A stretch of DNA of 64,000 nt, taken from positions 62,001 to 126,000 of the forward strand of contig NZ_JAERRH010000004.1 in NCBI RefSeq assembly GCF_016741855.1. The letters are read 5' to 3'. The stretch comes from Streptomyces musisoli (GTDB lineage: Bacteria; Actinomycetota; Actinomycetes; Streptomycetales; Streptomycetaceae). Below are positions 53,981-64,000 of the stretch, piece by piece. The position numbers and the translations under genes were made by a program. How positions within the stretch are numbered: the stretch's first letter is position 1; each line of letters opens with the position of its first letter. The notes under the pieces were generated by a model that made no database searches, was not told where the DNA came from, and was given only the letters and a program-made list of their open reading frames with translations.

Positions 53981-54623
53981 GGAGCCTCAGGAGCCCGGGC
54001 AGACCAAGCCCGGCTTCCAGAACCCCGTGGCCGGCTTCGGCGTGACCTTCAAGGCCATGTTCAAGAAGCGGCTGACCGAGCAGTACCCGGAGCAGAAGAA
54101 GACCACGGCTCCGCGGTTCCACGGACGGCACCAGCTCAACCGCCATCCGGACGGCCTGGAGAAGTGCGTCGGCTGCGAGCTGTGCGCCTGGGCCTGCCCC
54201 GCCGACGCCATCTACGTGGAAGGCGCCGACAACACCGACGAGGAACGCTACTCGCCGGGCGAGCGGTACGGCCGCGTCTACCAGATCAACTACGCCCGCT
54301 GCATCCTGTGCGGACTGTGCATCGAAGCGTGCCCCACGCGCGCGTTGACGATGACGAACGAGTTCGAGCTGGCCGACTCCAGCCGCGCCAACCTCATCTA
54401 CACCAAGGAGCAGCTGCTCGCCGGCCTCGAAGAGGGCATGGTGGACACGCCCCACGCGATCTTCCCCGGGACGGACGAACAGGACTACTACCGGGGCCTG
54501 GTGACACAGGCCGCTCCCGGCACGGTCCAGCAGGTCGCCGTCTCCAAGGGCGAAGTCCCGCAGGAGGCCGCGTCCACCTTCGGCGAGGACGAGCCGGCCT
54601 CGGAGAAGGTGATCGGCCGATGA
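53973..54623 (+). CDS. nuoI: NADH-quinone oxidoreductase subunit I
   Basis: 216 residues. Two ferredoxin-type [4Fe-4S] sites: C65-VG-C68-EL-C71-AWA-C75 and C110-IL-C113-GL-C116-IEA-C120. ATG 53973 is decided by AAGGAGG at 53960-53966; it overlaps nuoH by 8 bp. The extended acidic C-terminus is streptomycete-like. Confidence 0.96.
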   Translation: MAEEPQEPGQTKPGFQNPVAGFGVTFKAMFKKRLTEQYPEQKKTTAPRFHGRHQLNRHPDGLEKCVGCELCAWACPADAIYVEGADNTDEERYSPGERYGRVYQINYARCILCGLCIEACPTRALTMTNEFELADSSRANLIYTKEQLLAGLEEGMVDTPHAIFPGTDEQDYYRGLVTQAAPGTVQQVAVSKGEVPQEAASTFGEDEPASEKVIGR

Positions 54624-55465
54624 ACGCGCAGCACCTCGCCGCCTACACCACCTCCACCGGTGAGGCCTTCCAGTTCTGGGTCCTCGGCACGATCGCGGTG
54701 ATCGGCGCCCTGTGCACCGTCTTCATGAAGAAGGCCGTGCACAGCGCGCTCTGCCTCGCCGGGACCATGATCATCCTGGCGATCTTCTACCTCGCCAACG
54801 GCGCCTACTTCCTCGGGATCGTGCAGATCGTCGTCTACACCGGCGCGATCATGATGCTGTTCCTGTTCGTGGTGATGCTCGTCGGCGTCACGGCCGCGGA
54901 CTCCCTGAAGGAGACCATCAAGGGCCAGCGCTGGCTGGCCCTTCTGTGTGGCGTCGGCTTCGGTGTCCTGCTGTTCGCAGGCATCGGCAACGCGTCCCTG
55001 AAGGAGTTCAACGGCACCGGCCAGGCGAACGCGAACGGCAACGTCGAGGGCCTCGCGTCCCTCATCTTCACCAAGTACGTCTTCGCCTTCGAAATCACCG
55101 GCGCCCTGCTCATCACGGCCGCCGTCGGCGCCATGGTGCTCACCCACCGCGAACGCACCGAGCGCGCCAAGACCCAGCGCGAGCTGTCCGAACAGCGCAT
55201 CCGCGAGGGCAGGCACGTCCCGCCGCTGCCCGCCCCCGGTGTCTACGCCCGGCACAACGCCGTGGACATCGCGGGCCTGCTGCCCGACGGCACCCCGTCC
55301 GAGCTGACCGTCAGCAAGACGCTGCGCGAACGCGGCCAGATCCGTGATGTGTCCACGGAGGCGCTCAACGACCTGCGGGCGCTGGAGCAGCGCGCGGAGG
55401 AACGCCTGGAGCGCACGGCCATCGAGCCGGAGACGTTCAAGCGGCCCGAGGAGGCGTCGAAGTGA
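54620..55465 (+). CDS. nuoJ: NADH-quinone oxidoreductase subunit J
   Basis: 281 residues, five spans in the first 170 residues; [34 protein letters not shown] is the conserved span-3 region. A 100-residue cytosolic helical tail ([16 protein letters not shown]) is longer than in E. coli. ATG overlaps nuoI stop. Confidence 0.95.
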   Translation: MNAQHLAAYTTSTGEAFQFWVLGTIAVIGALCTVFMKKAVHSALCLAGTMIILAIFYLANGAYFLGIVQIVVYTGAIMMLFLFVVMLVGVTAADSLKETIKGQRWLALLCGVGFGVLLFAGIGNASLKEFNGTGQANANGNVEGLASLIFTKYVFAFEITGALLITAAVGAMVLTHRERTERAKTQRELSEQRIREGRHVPPLPAPGVYARHNAVDIAGLLPDGTPSELTVSKTLRERGQIRDVSTEALNDLRALEQRAEERLERTAIEPETFKRPEEASK

Positions 55466-55761
55466 ACCCGGTCAACTACCTCTACCTCGCCGCCCTGCTG
55501 TTCACGATCGGCGCGACCGGCGTCCTCATCCGGCGCAACGCCATCGTGGTCTTCATGTGCATCGAACTGATGCTGAACGCCTGCAACCTCGCGTTCGTCG
55601 CCTTCTCCCGGATGCACGGCAACCTCGACGGCCAGATCATCGCCTTCTTCACGATGGTCGTCGCCGCCGCGGAGGTCGTGGTGGGCCTCGCGATCATCGT
55701 GTCGCTGTTCCGTACCCGCCACTCGGCCTCGGTCGACGACGCCAGCCTGATGAAGCTGTAA
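55462..55761 (+). CDS. nuoK: NADH-quinone oxidoreductase subunit K
   Basis: 99 residues, three spans; [20 protein letters not shown] contains the essential glutamate and [27 protein letters not shown] the second. GTG 55462 overlaps nuoJ stop. Confidence 0.97.
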   Translation: MNPVNYLYLAALLFTIGATGVLIRRNAIVVFMCIELMLNACNLAFVAFSRMHGNLDGQIIAFFTMVVAAAEVVVGLAIIVSLFRTRHSASVDDASLMKL

Positions 55762-55776
55762 GGGGTCGGAAGAATC

Positions 55777-57723
55777 GTGGAGAACCTGATCGCGCCGCTC
55801 ATCGCGGCGCCCCTGCTCGGAGCGGCCGTCCTCCTGGTCGGCGGCCGGCGCCTGGACCGCGTCGGCCACTGGATCGGCACGCTCCTGTCGACCGCCTCCT
55901 TCGTGTTCGGCCTGATCCTCTTCGCCGACCTGCTCGGCAAGAACGCCGAACACCGCACGCTGACCCAGCACCTGTGGACCTGGATCTCGGTGGGCGGCTT
56001 CCAGGCGGACGTCACCTTCCGCCTCGACCAGCTGTCCATGACGTTCGTCCTGCTCATCACGGGCGTCGGATCACTGATCCACCTGTACTCGGTCGGCTAC
56101 ATGGAGCACGACGAGCGGCGCCGCCGCTTCTTCGGCTACCTGAACCTGTTCCTCGCGGCGATGCTGCTGCTCGTCCTCGCCGACAACTACCTGCTGCTGT
56201 ACGTCGGCTGGGAGGGCGTCGGTCTCGCCTCCTACCTGCTGATCGGCTTCTGGCAGCACAAGCCCAGCGCGGCCACGGCCGCCAAGAAGGCATTCCTCGT
56301 CAACCGCGTCGGCGACATGGGCCTGTCGATCGCGATCATGCTGATGTTCACCACCTTCGGCAGCTTCGCCTTCGGCCCGGTCCTCAGTCACACCGGTGAC
56401 GCCTCCGAGGGCAAGCTCACCGCGATCGGCCTGATGCTGCTGCTCGCCGCCTGCGGCAAGTCCGCCCAGGTGCCGCTGCAGTCCTGGCTCGGGGACGCCA
56501 TGGAGGGCCCGACCCCGGTCTCGGCCCTCATCCACGCCGCGACGATGGTGACCGCGGGCGTCTACCTGATCGTCCGCTCCGGCGCCGTCTTCAACGCCGC
56601 CCCCGACGCCCAGCTGGCCGTCACCGTCGTCGGCGCCGTCACGCTCCTGTTCGGTGCGATCGTCGGTTGCGCCAAGGACGACATCAAGAAGGCGCTGGCC
56701 GGCTCGACCATGTCGCAGATCGGCTACATGGTCCTCGCCGCCGGCCTCGGCCCCATCGGCTACGTCTTCGCGATCATGCACCTGGTGACGCACGGCTTCT
56801 TCAAGGCCGGACTGTTCCTCGGGGCCGGTTCCGTGATGCACGGCATGAACGACGAGGTCGACATGCGCCGCTACGGCGGCCTGCGCAAGTACATGCCGGT
56901 CACGTTCATCACGTTCGGCCTCGGCTACCTCGCCATCATCGGCTTCCCGGGCCTGTCCGGCTTCTTCTCCAAGGACAAGATCATCGAGGCGGCGTTCGCC
57001 AAGGGCGGCACCGAGGGCTGGATCCTCGGCGGCGCGGCCCTGCTGGGCGCGGCCATCACCGCCTTCTACATGACACGCGTGATGCTGATGACGTTCTTCG
57101 GAGAGGAGCGTTGGAAGAACCAACCCACTCGCTCCCCGGAGGCGCCGAGCGCCGAGCCCGCCGCCGAGACCCGCGGCGAACACAGCGAGCCGCACCCGCA
57201 CGAGTCCCCGAAGGTCATGACGATCCCCATGATCGTGCTGGCCGTCGGATCCGTCTTCGGCGGTGCCTTCTTCAGCATCGGCGACCGCTTCCTGCACTGG
57301 CTGGAGCCTGTCACCGGCCACAGCGAAGGCGACTCCCCGCTCAGCGCGACCGCGGTCACCGGCGCCACCATGGTCTGCCTCGTCATCGGCGTCGCCATCG
57401 CCTGGGCCCGGTACGGCCGCAAACCCGTCCCGGCCGTCGCCCCGCGCGGCTCGCTGCTCACCCGCGCGGCCCGCCGCGACCTGTTCCAGGACGACTTCAA
57501 CCACGTGGTCCTGGTGCGCGGCGGCGAGCACTTGACGCGCTCCCTGGTCTACGTCGACCACACCCTGGTCGACGGGGTCGTCAACGGCACCGCGGCCGGC
57601 TTCGGCGGCCTGTCCGGACGACTGCGCCGGCTCCAGAACGGCTTCGCCCGCTCCTACGCGGTCTCGATGTTCGGCGGTGCGGCACTCCTCGTCGCCGCGA
57701 CCCTGCTGATGAGGGCGGTCTGA
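55777..57723 (+). CDS. nuoL: NADH-quinone oxidoreductase subunit L
   Basis: 648 residues. Antiporter-like proton-pumping subunit; [67 protein letters not shown] and the trans-membrane C-terminal arm region are visible. GTG 55777, 15 bp after nuoK. Confidence 0.97.
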   Translation: MENLIAPLIAAPLLGAAVLLVGGRRLDRVGHWIGTLLSTASFVFGLILFADLLGKNAEHRTLTQHLWTWISVGGFQADVTFRLDQLSMTFVLLITGVGSLIHLYSVGYMEHDERRRRFFGYLNLFLAAMLLLVLADNYLLLYVGWEGVGLASYLLIGFWQHKPSAATAAKKAFLVNRVGDMGLSIAIMLMFTTFGSFAFGPVLSHTGDASEGKLTAIGLMLLLAACGKSAQVPLQSWLGDAMEGPTPVSALIHAATMVTAGVYLIVRSGAVFNAAPDAQLAVTVVGAVTLLFGAIVGCAKDDIKKALAGSTMSQIGYMVLAAGLGPIGYVFAIMHLVTHGFFKAGLFLGAGSVMHGMNDEVDMRRYGGLRKYMPVTFITFGLGYLAIIGFPGLSGFFSKDKIIEAAFAKGGTEGWILGGAALLGAAITAFYMTRVMLMTFFGEERWKNQPTRSPEAPSAEPAAETRGEHSEPHPHESPKVMTIPMIVLAVGSVFGGAFFSIGDRFLHWLEPVTGHSEGDSPLSATAVTGATMVCLVIGVAIAWARYGRKPVPAVAPRGSLLTRAARRDLFQDDFNHVVLVRGGEHLTRSLVYVDHTLVDGVVNGTAAGFGGLSGRLRRLQNGFARSYAVSMFGGAALLVAATLLMRAV

Positions 57724-57728
57724 TACCG

Positions 57729-59300
57729 ATGTCCTTTCCTCTGCTGACAGCGACGGCGGCGCTCCCGGCGCTCGGGGCCGTCGCCACGGCCGCCGTGCCG
57801 GCCGCACAACGCACCGCCGCCAAGTGGCTGGCGCTGCTCGTCTCGCTCGCCACACTCGCCCTGGCGATCACCGTGCTGCTCCGCTTCGACCCGGACGGCG
57901 CCCGCTACCAGCTCACCGAATCCCACGCCTGGATCAAGGACTTCGGGGTCAGGTACGAGCTGGGCGTCGACGGCATCGCGGTGGCGCTGATCGCGCTGAC
58001 CGCCGTACTGATCCCGTTCATCATCCTCGCGGGCTGGCACGACGCCGACCCGCTGGAGACCGGCAGCCGCCGCTGGCGGCCCACCCAGGGCTTCTTCGCG
58101 CTGATCCTCGCCGTCGAGGCGATGGTGGTCATCTCCTTCGAGGCCACCGACGTCTTCCTCTTCTACATCTTCTTCGAAGCCATGCTCATCCCGATGTACT
58201 TCCTCATCGGCGGCTTCGGGGACCGTGCCCACGAGCACGGCGAGGAGACGGCGGCCACCCAGCGGTCGTACGCCGCGGTGAAGTTCCTCCTCTACAACCT
58301 GGTCGGCGGCCTGATCATGCTGGCCGCGGTGATCGGCCTCTACGTGGTGGCCGACAACTTCAGCCTCCAGGAGATCGCCTCGGCCCGCGCGAACGGCTCG
58401 CTGCACATGGCGACCAGCACCGAACGCTGGCTGTTCCTCGGCTTCTTCTTCGCCTTCGCGGTGAAGGCGCCGTTGTGGCCGCTGCACACCTGGCTGCCCA
58501 ACGCCATGCAGGAGTCCACCGCACCGGTCGCCGTCCTCATCACCGCGGTCGTCGACAAGGTGGGCACGTTCGCGATGCTCCGCTTCTGCCTCCAGCTGTT
58601 CCCGGAGGCCAGCAGGTGGGCGACGCCCGTCATCCTCGTACTGGCGCTCATCAGCATCGTCTACGGCGCGCTGCTCGCCGTCGGCCAGCGGGACATCAAG
58701 CGCCTGGTGGCCTACGCGTCGATCTCGCACTTCGGCTTCATCATCATGGGCATCTTCGCGATGACCAGCCAGGGCCAGTCCGGCGCCACGCTCTACATGG
58801 TCAACCACGGCATCTCCACGGCCGCGCTGATGCTGGTCGCCGGCTTCCTCATCTCCCGGCGCGGCTCGCGGCTCATCGCCGACTACGGAGGCGTGCAGAA
58901 GGTCGCCCCGGTGCTCGCCGGCACCTTCCTGATCGGCGGCCTCGCCACCCTCTCCCTGCCCGGACTCGCGCCGTTCGTGAGCGAGTTCCTGGTCCTGGTC
59001 GGAACGTTCACCCGCTACCCGGTGATCGGCATCATCGCCACCTTCGGCATCGTCCTCGCCGCTCTGTACGTCCTCGTCCTGTACCAGCGGACGATGACGG
59101 GACCGGTGAAACCCGAGGTCTCCGCGATGCCCGACCTCCGCGTGCGCGAGCTGGTCGTCGTCGCCCCGCTGATCGCGCTGCTGATCTTCCTGGGCGTCTA
59201 CCCGAAGCCCGTCACGGACATCGTCAATCCGGCGGTCAAGCAGACCATGTCCGACGTACACAAGAAGGACCCCAAGCCCGAGGTGGAGGCGGCCAAGTGA
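57729..59300 (+). CDS. nuoM: NADH-quinone oxidoreductase subunit M
   Basis: 523 residues, about 14 spans. FFAFAVKAPLWPLHTWLPNAMQESTAPVAVLITAVVDKVGTF and LVAYASISHFGFIIMGIFA are NuoM signatures. ATG 57729 lies 5 bp after nuoL. Confidence 0.97.
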   Translation: MSFPLLTATAALPALGAVATAAVPAAQRTAAKWLALLVSLATLALAITVLLRFDPDGARYQLTESHAWIKDFGVRYELGVDGIAVALIALTAVLIPFIILAGWHDADPLETGSRRWRPTQGFFALILAVEAMVVISFEATDVFLFYIFFEAMLIPMYFLIGGFGDRAHEHGEETAATQRSYAAVKFLLYNLVGGLIMLAAVIGLYVVADNFSLQEIASARANGSLHMATSTERWLFLGFFFAFAVKAPLWPLHTWLPNAMQESTAPVAVLITAVVDKVGTFAMLRFCLQLFPEASRWATPVILVLALISIVYGALLAVGQRDIKRLVAYASISHFGFIIMGIFAMTSQGQSGATLYMVNHGISTAALMLVAGFLISRRGSRLIADYGGVQKVAPVLAGTFLIGGLATLSLPGLAPFVSEFLVLVGTFTRYPVIGIIATFGIVLAALYVLVLYQRTMTGPVKPEVSAMPDLRVRELVVVAPLIALLIFLGVYPKPVTDIVNPAVKQTMSDVHKKDPKPEVEAAK

Positions 59301-60946
59301 GCGCACCAGCCGTCCACAGCCTGTGGACAACAGCGGCCGAACCGATCTCGAAGATCGACGCGCCGAAGATCGAATACGGACAATTGTCGCCGACGCTGAT
59401 CGTCGTCGGTGCGGCGCTGATCGGGGTCCTCATCGAGGCGTTCGTCCCGCGCAAGTCCCGCTACTACGCGCAGGTGTTCGTGTCCGTCGTCGCCCTGTGC
59501 GCCGCGTTCGCCGCGGTCGTCGCACTCGCGGCCGACGGATACGGCACCACGAAGGCGCACATCGCGGCCATGGGCGCGATCGCGGTCGACGGCCCGGCCC
59601 TCTTTCTCCAGGGCACGATCGTGCTGGCCGGCCTGGTCGGCCTGTTCACCTTCGCCGAACGGCGCCTGGACCCGGTCGCGCACGGCAGCCGCGTCGACTC
59701 CTTCGCCGCGCAGGCCGCCTCCGTGCCCGGCAGCGACAGCGAAAAGGCGGCGGTGAAGGCCGGCTTCACCACCACGGAGGTCTTCCCGCTCCTCCTCTTC
59801 GCGATCAGCGGCATGCTGATCTTCCCGGCGGCCAACGACCTGCTGACCCTGTTCGTGGCCCTGGAGGTCTTCTCCCTGCCGCTGTACCTGCTGTGCGCAC
59901 TGGCCCGCCGCAAGCGGCTCATGTCACAGGAAGCCGCGGTCAAGTACTTCCTGCTGGGCGCGTTCGCCTCGGCGTTCACCCTGTTCGGCATCGCCCTGCT
60001 GTACGGCTACGCGGGCTCGGTGTCGTACGCGCGGATCGCCCAGGTCGTCGACGGCACCGTCACCGACGTCGACCCGGCACTGGCCAACACCATGGGCAAC
60101 GACGCGCTGCTGCTGATCGGCGGCGCCATGCTCGTCATGGGCCTGCTGTTCAAGGTGGGCGCGGTGCCGTTCCACATGTGGACACCCGACGTCTACCAGG
60201 GCGCGCCCACCCCGGTCACCGGCTTCATGGCGGCGGCCACGAAGGTGGCCGCGTTCGGCGCGCTGCTGCGGCTGCTCTACGTCGTCCTGCCCGGACTGCG
60301 CTGGGACTGGCGGCCGGTCATGTGGGCGGTCGCGATCATCACCATGCTGGGCGGTGCGATCGTCGCCATCACGCAGACCGACATCAAGCGACTGCTGGCG
60401 TACTCGTCCATCGCACACGCGGGATTCATCCTCGCGGGTGTCATCGCCACGTCGAAGGACGGCGTGTCGTCGGTCCTCTTCTACCTGGCGGGCTACTCGT
60501 TCGTGACGATCGGCGCGTTCGCGGTGGTCACCCTGGTGCGGGACCCGGGCGGCGAGGCCACCCACCTGTCGAAGTGGGCCGGTCTCGGCCGCCGCTCGCC
60601 GCTGGTGGCGGCCGTGTTCGCGGTGTTCCTGTTGGCTTTCGCCGGTATCCCGCTGACCTCCGGGTTCGCCGGGAAGTTCGCCGTGTTCAAGGCGGCGGCG
60701 GACGGCGGCGCGGTCCCGCTGGTCGTGATCGGTGTGATCTCCTCGGCCATCGCCGCGTTCTTCTACATCCGCGTGATCGTGCTGATGTTCTTCAGCGAGC
60801 CGAAACCGGAAGGCCCCACCGTCGCCGTACCGTCCCCGCTGACCATGCTGGCGATCGGCATGGGCGTGGCGGTGACCTTGGTCCTCGGTGTGGCACCGCA
60901 GTACTTCCTGGACCTGGCGAACCAGGCGGGAGTCTTCGTGCGCTGA
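59297..60946 (+). CDS. nuoN: NADH-quinone oxidoreductase subunit N
   Basis: 549 residues, antiporter-like. LLFKVGAVPFHMWTPDVYQGAPTPVTGFMAAATKVAAFGALLR and LLAYSSIAHAGFILAGV are diagnostic. GTG 59297 overlaps nuoM stop. Last gene of the operon, closed by a strong terminator. Confidence 0.97.
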   Translation: MSAPAVHSLWTTAAEPISKIDAPKIEYGQLSPTLIVVGAALIGVLIEAFVPRKSRYYAQVFVSVVALCAAFAAVVALAADGYGTTKAHIAAMGAIAVDGPALFLQGTIVLAGLVGLFTFAERRLDPVAHGSRVDSFAAQAASVPGSDSEKAAVKAGFTTTEVFPLLLFAISGMLIFPAANDLLTLFVALEVFSLPLYLLCALARRKRLMSQEAAVKYFLLGAFASAFTLFGIALLYGYAGSVSYARIAQVVDGTVTDVDPALANTMGNDALLLIGGAMLVMGLLFKVGAVPFHMWTPDVYQGAPTPVTGFMAAATKVAAFGALLRLLYVVLPGLRWDWRPVMWAVAIITMLGGAIVAITQTDIKRLLAYSSIAHAGFILAGVIATSKDGVSSVLFYLAGYSFVTIGAFAVVTLVRDPGGEATHLSKWAGLGRRSPLVAAVFAVFLLAFAGIPLTSGFAGKFAVFKAAADGGAVPLVVIGVISSAIAAFFYIRVIVLMFFSEPKPEGPTVAVPSPLTMLAIGMGVAVTLVLGVAPQYFLDLANQAGVFVR

Positions 60947-60962
60947 CGGGTTCCTCACACAC

Positions 60963-61006
60963 GCCGCTGCCCGGCGCCCTCCGGATCGAGAGCGCCGGGC
61001 AGCGGC
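60963..61006 (+). terminator. Terminator of the nuo operon
   Basis: Perfect 15-bp stem: GCCGCTGCCCGGCGC (60963-60977) with GCGCCGGGCAGCGGC (60992-61006), 14-nt loop, 16 bp after nuoN. Confidence 0.9.
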
Positions 61007-61210
61007 ATGTCCCCGGAACGACGGGCCGGCGCGGCAGCCCGGCCCCGCGGAACGCCCGCCCGCCATCCACGTCACGACACGCCCCGTCACCAAGAGTGAC
61101 GCCAGAGACCGGACGAACCTGTGGATAACTCCGAGGCTGTCGGTCCGGACCCCTATGGTGGAGGCAGCGGTCGTAAGACGACACACGGGGGACCGACGGG
61201 GGCCAGGACG

Positions 61211-63196
<1,986 letters not shown>

Positions 63197-63224
63197 CCCG
63201 GCCCGGCCGGCCTCGGCACGGGAC

Positions 63225-64000
63225 TCACAGCCCCCGCGCCGCGTAGGCCCGGACGTCCGCGTCCGAGTCGGCCGTGGCCGTGGCGAGTGCCGCCCGCGCC
63301 TCCGCCGAGGCCCGGTGCCGGCCAAGGGCCAGCACCGCCGCCTTGCGGACGTCCGCGTTGACGTCCGCGAGGGCCTTGGCAAGGGCGGGCACGGCCGTAT
63401 CGACGGCCGCGGCCGACAGCGCGCCCGCGGCGCCCGACCGGACCTGCCAGGCCGGGTCGGACAGGGCGGCCACGGCACGGGCGGCGAGCGGCGGCGGGCA
63501 GCCGGTGGCGGCCAGCGCGCCGAGCGCCGCACCACGCACCAGCGGGTCGGCGTCCTCGGTGAGCCGGCCCAGCGTGACGGTCAGCAGATCCCGGTCGGAG
63601 GCGGAAACGGGCGCCGCACCGAGCGTCGCCAGGGCCTTGGCCACGGTGACCCGGACCTCCCGGGAGGGATCGTCCGCCGCGGCCGACACAGGCCGGACCG
63701 CGTCCACCGAGACCAGCGCCCGTACGGCCTCCGTCCGGACGGCGATGTCGGGGTCGTCCAGCGCCGCCGCGAACACCCCGGCCTCGGCGAGCCGCAGCGC
63801 CCGCAGCACATCGAGGGCGGCGGCACGGACCACCGGATCCGCCTGGGCGAGCGCACCGGTGAGGGCGGCACCCAGAGAGGGTTCGGGCGGCAACGTCTCG
63901 ACGAGTTCACGCAGTGAGGCGGCGGCGGTCGCGCGGACCTCGGCATCGGGATCGGCGAGCGCACCGGCGAGGGCCTGCCCGGTGCCCGGCGGCAGGGTCT
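63225..64000 (-). CDS. HEAT-repeat (PBS-lyase-like) protein, 5' end outside window
   Basis: At least 258 residues; the frame remains open to base 64000, so the start lies beyond. At least seven repeats of about 31 residues with the core DPxxxVRxxAAxAL are visible (DPDIAVRTEAVRALVSV, DPSREVRVTVAKALATL, DPLVRGAALGALAATG, DPAWQVRSGAAGALSAA, NADVRKAAVLALGRH, DADVRAYAARGL). HEAT solenoids bind proteins. Convergent with recQ, 28 bp apart. No other domain visible. Confidence 0.85.
   Translation of the reverse strand, partial: TLPPGTGQALAGALADPDAEVRATAAASLRELVETLPPEPSLGAALTGALAQADPVVRAAALDVLRALRLAEAGVFAAALDDPDIAVRTEAVRALVSVDAVRPVSAAADDPSREVRVTVAKALATLGAAPVSASDRDLLTVTLGRLTEDADPLVRGAALGALAATGCPPPLAARAVAALSDPAWQVRSGAAGALSAAAVDTAVPALAKALADVNADVRKAAVLALGRHRASAEARAALATATADSDADVRAYAARGL

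Noticed and set aside
61120..61128. TGTGGATAA, a perfect DnaA-box match before recQ
   Set aside because: A single box with no cluster; one 9-mer is expected by chance at this scale and no origin features accompany it.
61121..61210. Upstream GTG start for recQ
   Set aside because: The added 30 residues are low-complexity and not RecQ-like; ATG 61211 is more plausible.

Overview
The window is high-GC, gene-dense DNA with many GTG starts and 4-bp start/stop overlaps. WhiJ/DUF397-type regulators, several PASTA- or PQQ-type signalling genes, and a futalosine-pathway menaquinone locus beside a 14-gene nuo operon all point to a Streptomyces chromosome core region. No rRNA, tRNA, phage, plasmid, CRISPR or intact IS element was recognised.

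Layout. 1-2.0 kb: end of a ResB-like gene, ccsB (cytochrome c maturation) and an SRPBCC protein. 2.0-2.2 kb: a 150-bp MITE-like element between two convergent stop codons. 2.2-6.5 kb (minus): a membrane-anchored periplasmic-binding-fold protein, a STAND-type ATPase and a decayed condensation-domain gene. 6.6-8.4 kb (minus): an IPNS-family oxygenase overlapping an Fcy1-like deaminase, and a small membrane protein. 8.6-10.8 kb: a large coiled-coil/repeat protein. 11.2-16.0 kb: ubiD, ubiA, ubiX, an Lrp regulator and mqnE. 16.1-18.4 kb: udgX, GNAT, DUF4229 and TetR genes. 18.5-21.9 kb: MaoC hydratase and acyl-CoA ligase, divergent around a TetR-like operator. 22.2-24.8 kb: LysR, HATPase, XRE and DUF397 genes. 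25.2-26.8 kb: Ser/Thr kinase. 27.0-29.7 kb: DUF998, azlCD with a divergent XRE-cupin regulator, and a cold-shock gene. 30.0-35.7 kb: mqnA and two more Ser/Thr kinases. 36-37 kb: prepilin peptidase. 37.1-42.1 kb: mqnC, a degenerate amidohydrolase, menG and a menJ-like reductase. 42.4-44.1 kb: peptide deformylase and an NlpC/P60 hydrolase. 44.9-60.9 kb: nuoA-N. 61.2-64 kb: recQ and a HEAT-repeat gene cut by the window edge.

How the genes work together. The dominant theme is anaerobic/aerobic respiration. Menaquinone is made from chorismate by the futalosine route: MqnA, MqnE and MqnC here; MqnB, MqnD and any aminofutalosine deaminase not here. The product is then prenylated, decarboxylated, methylated and probably side-chain-reduced by genes spread over 30 kb, and it is the electron acceptor of the complex I encoded at 44.9-60.9 kb. 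A good Rex-type operator upstream of nuoA suggests redox control by the NADH/NAD+ ratio. Between these lie regulators, three kinases and several families of tandem intergenic repeats.

Limits: identifications rest on reading motifs and remembered family signatures. No database search, structure prediction or alignment was run.
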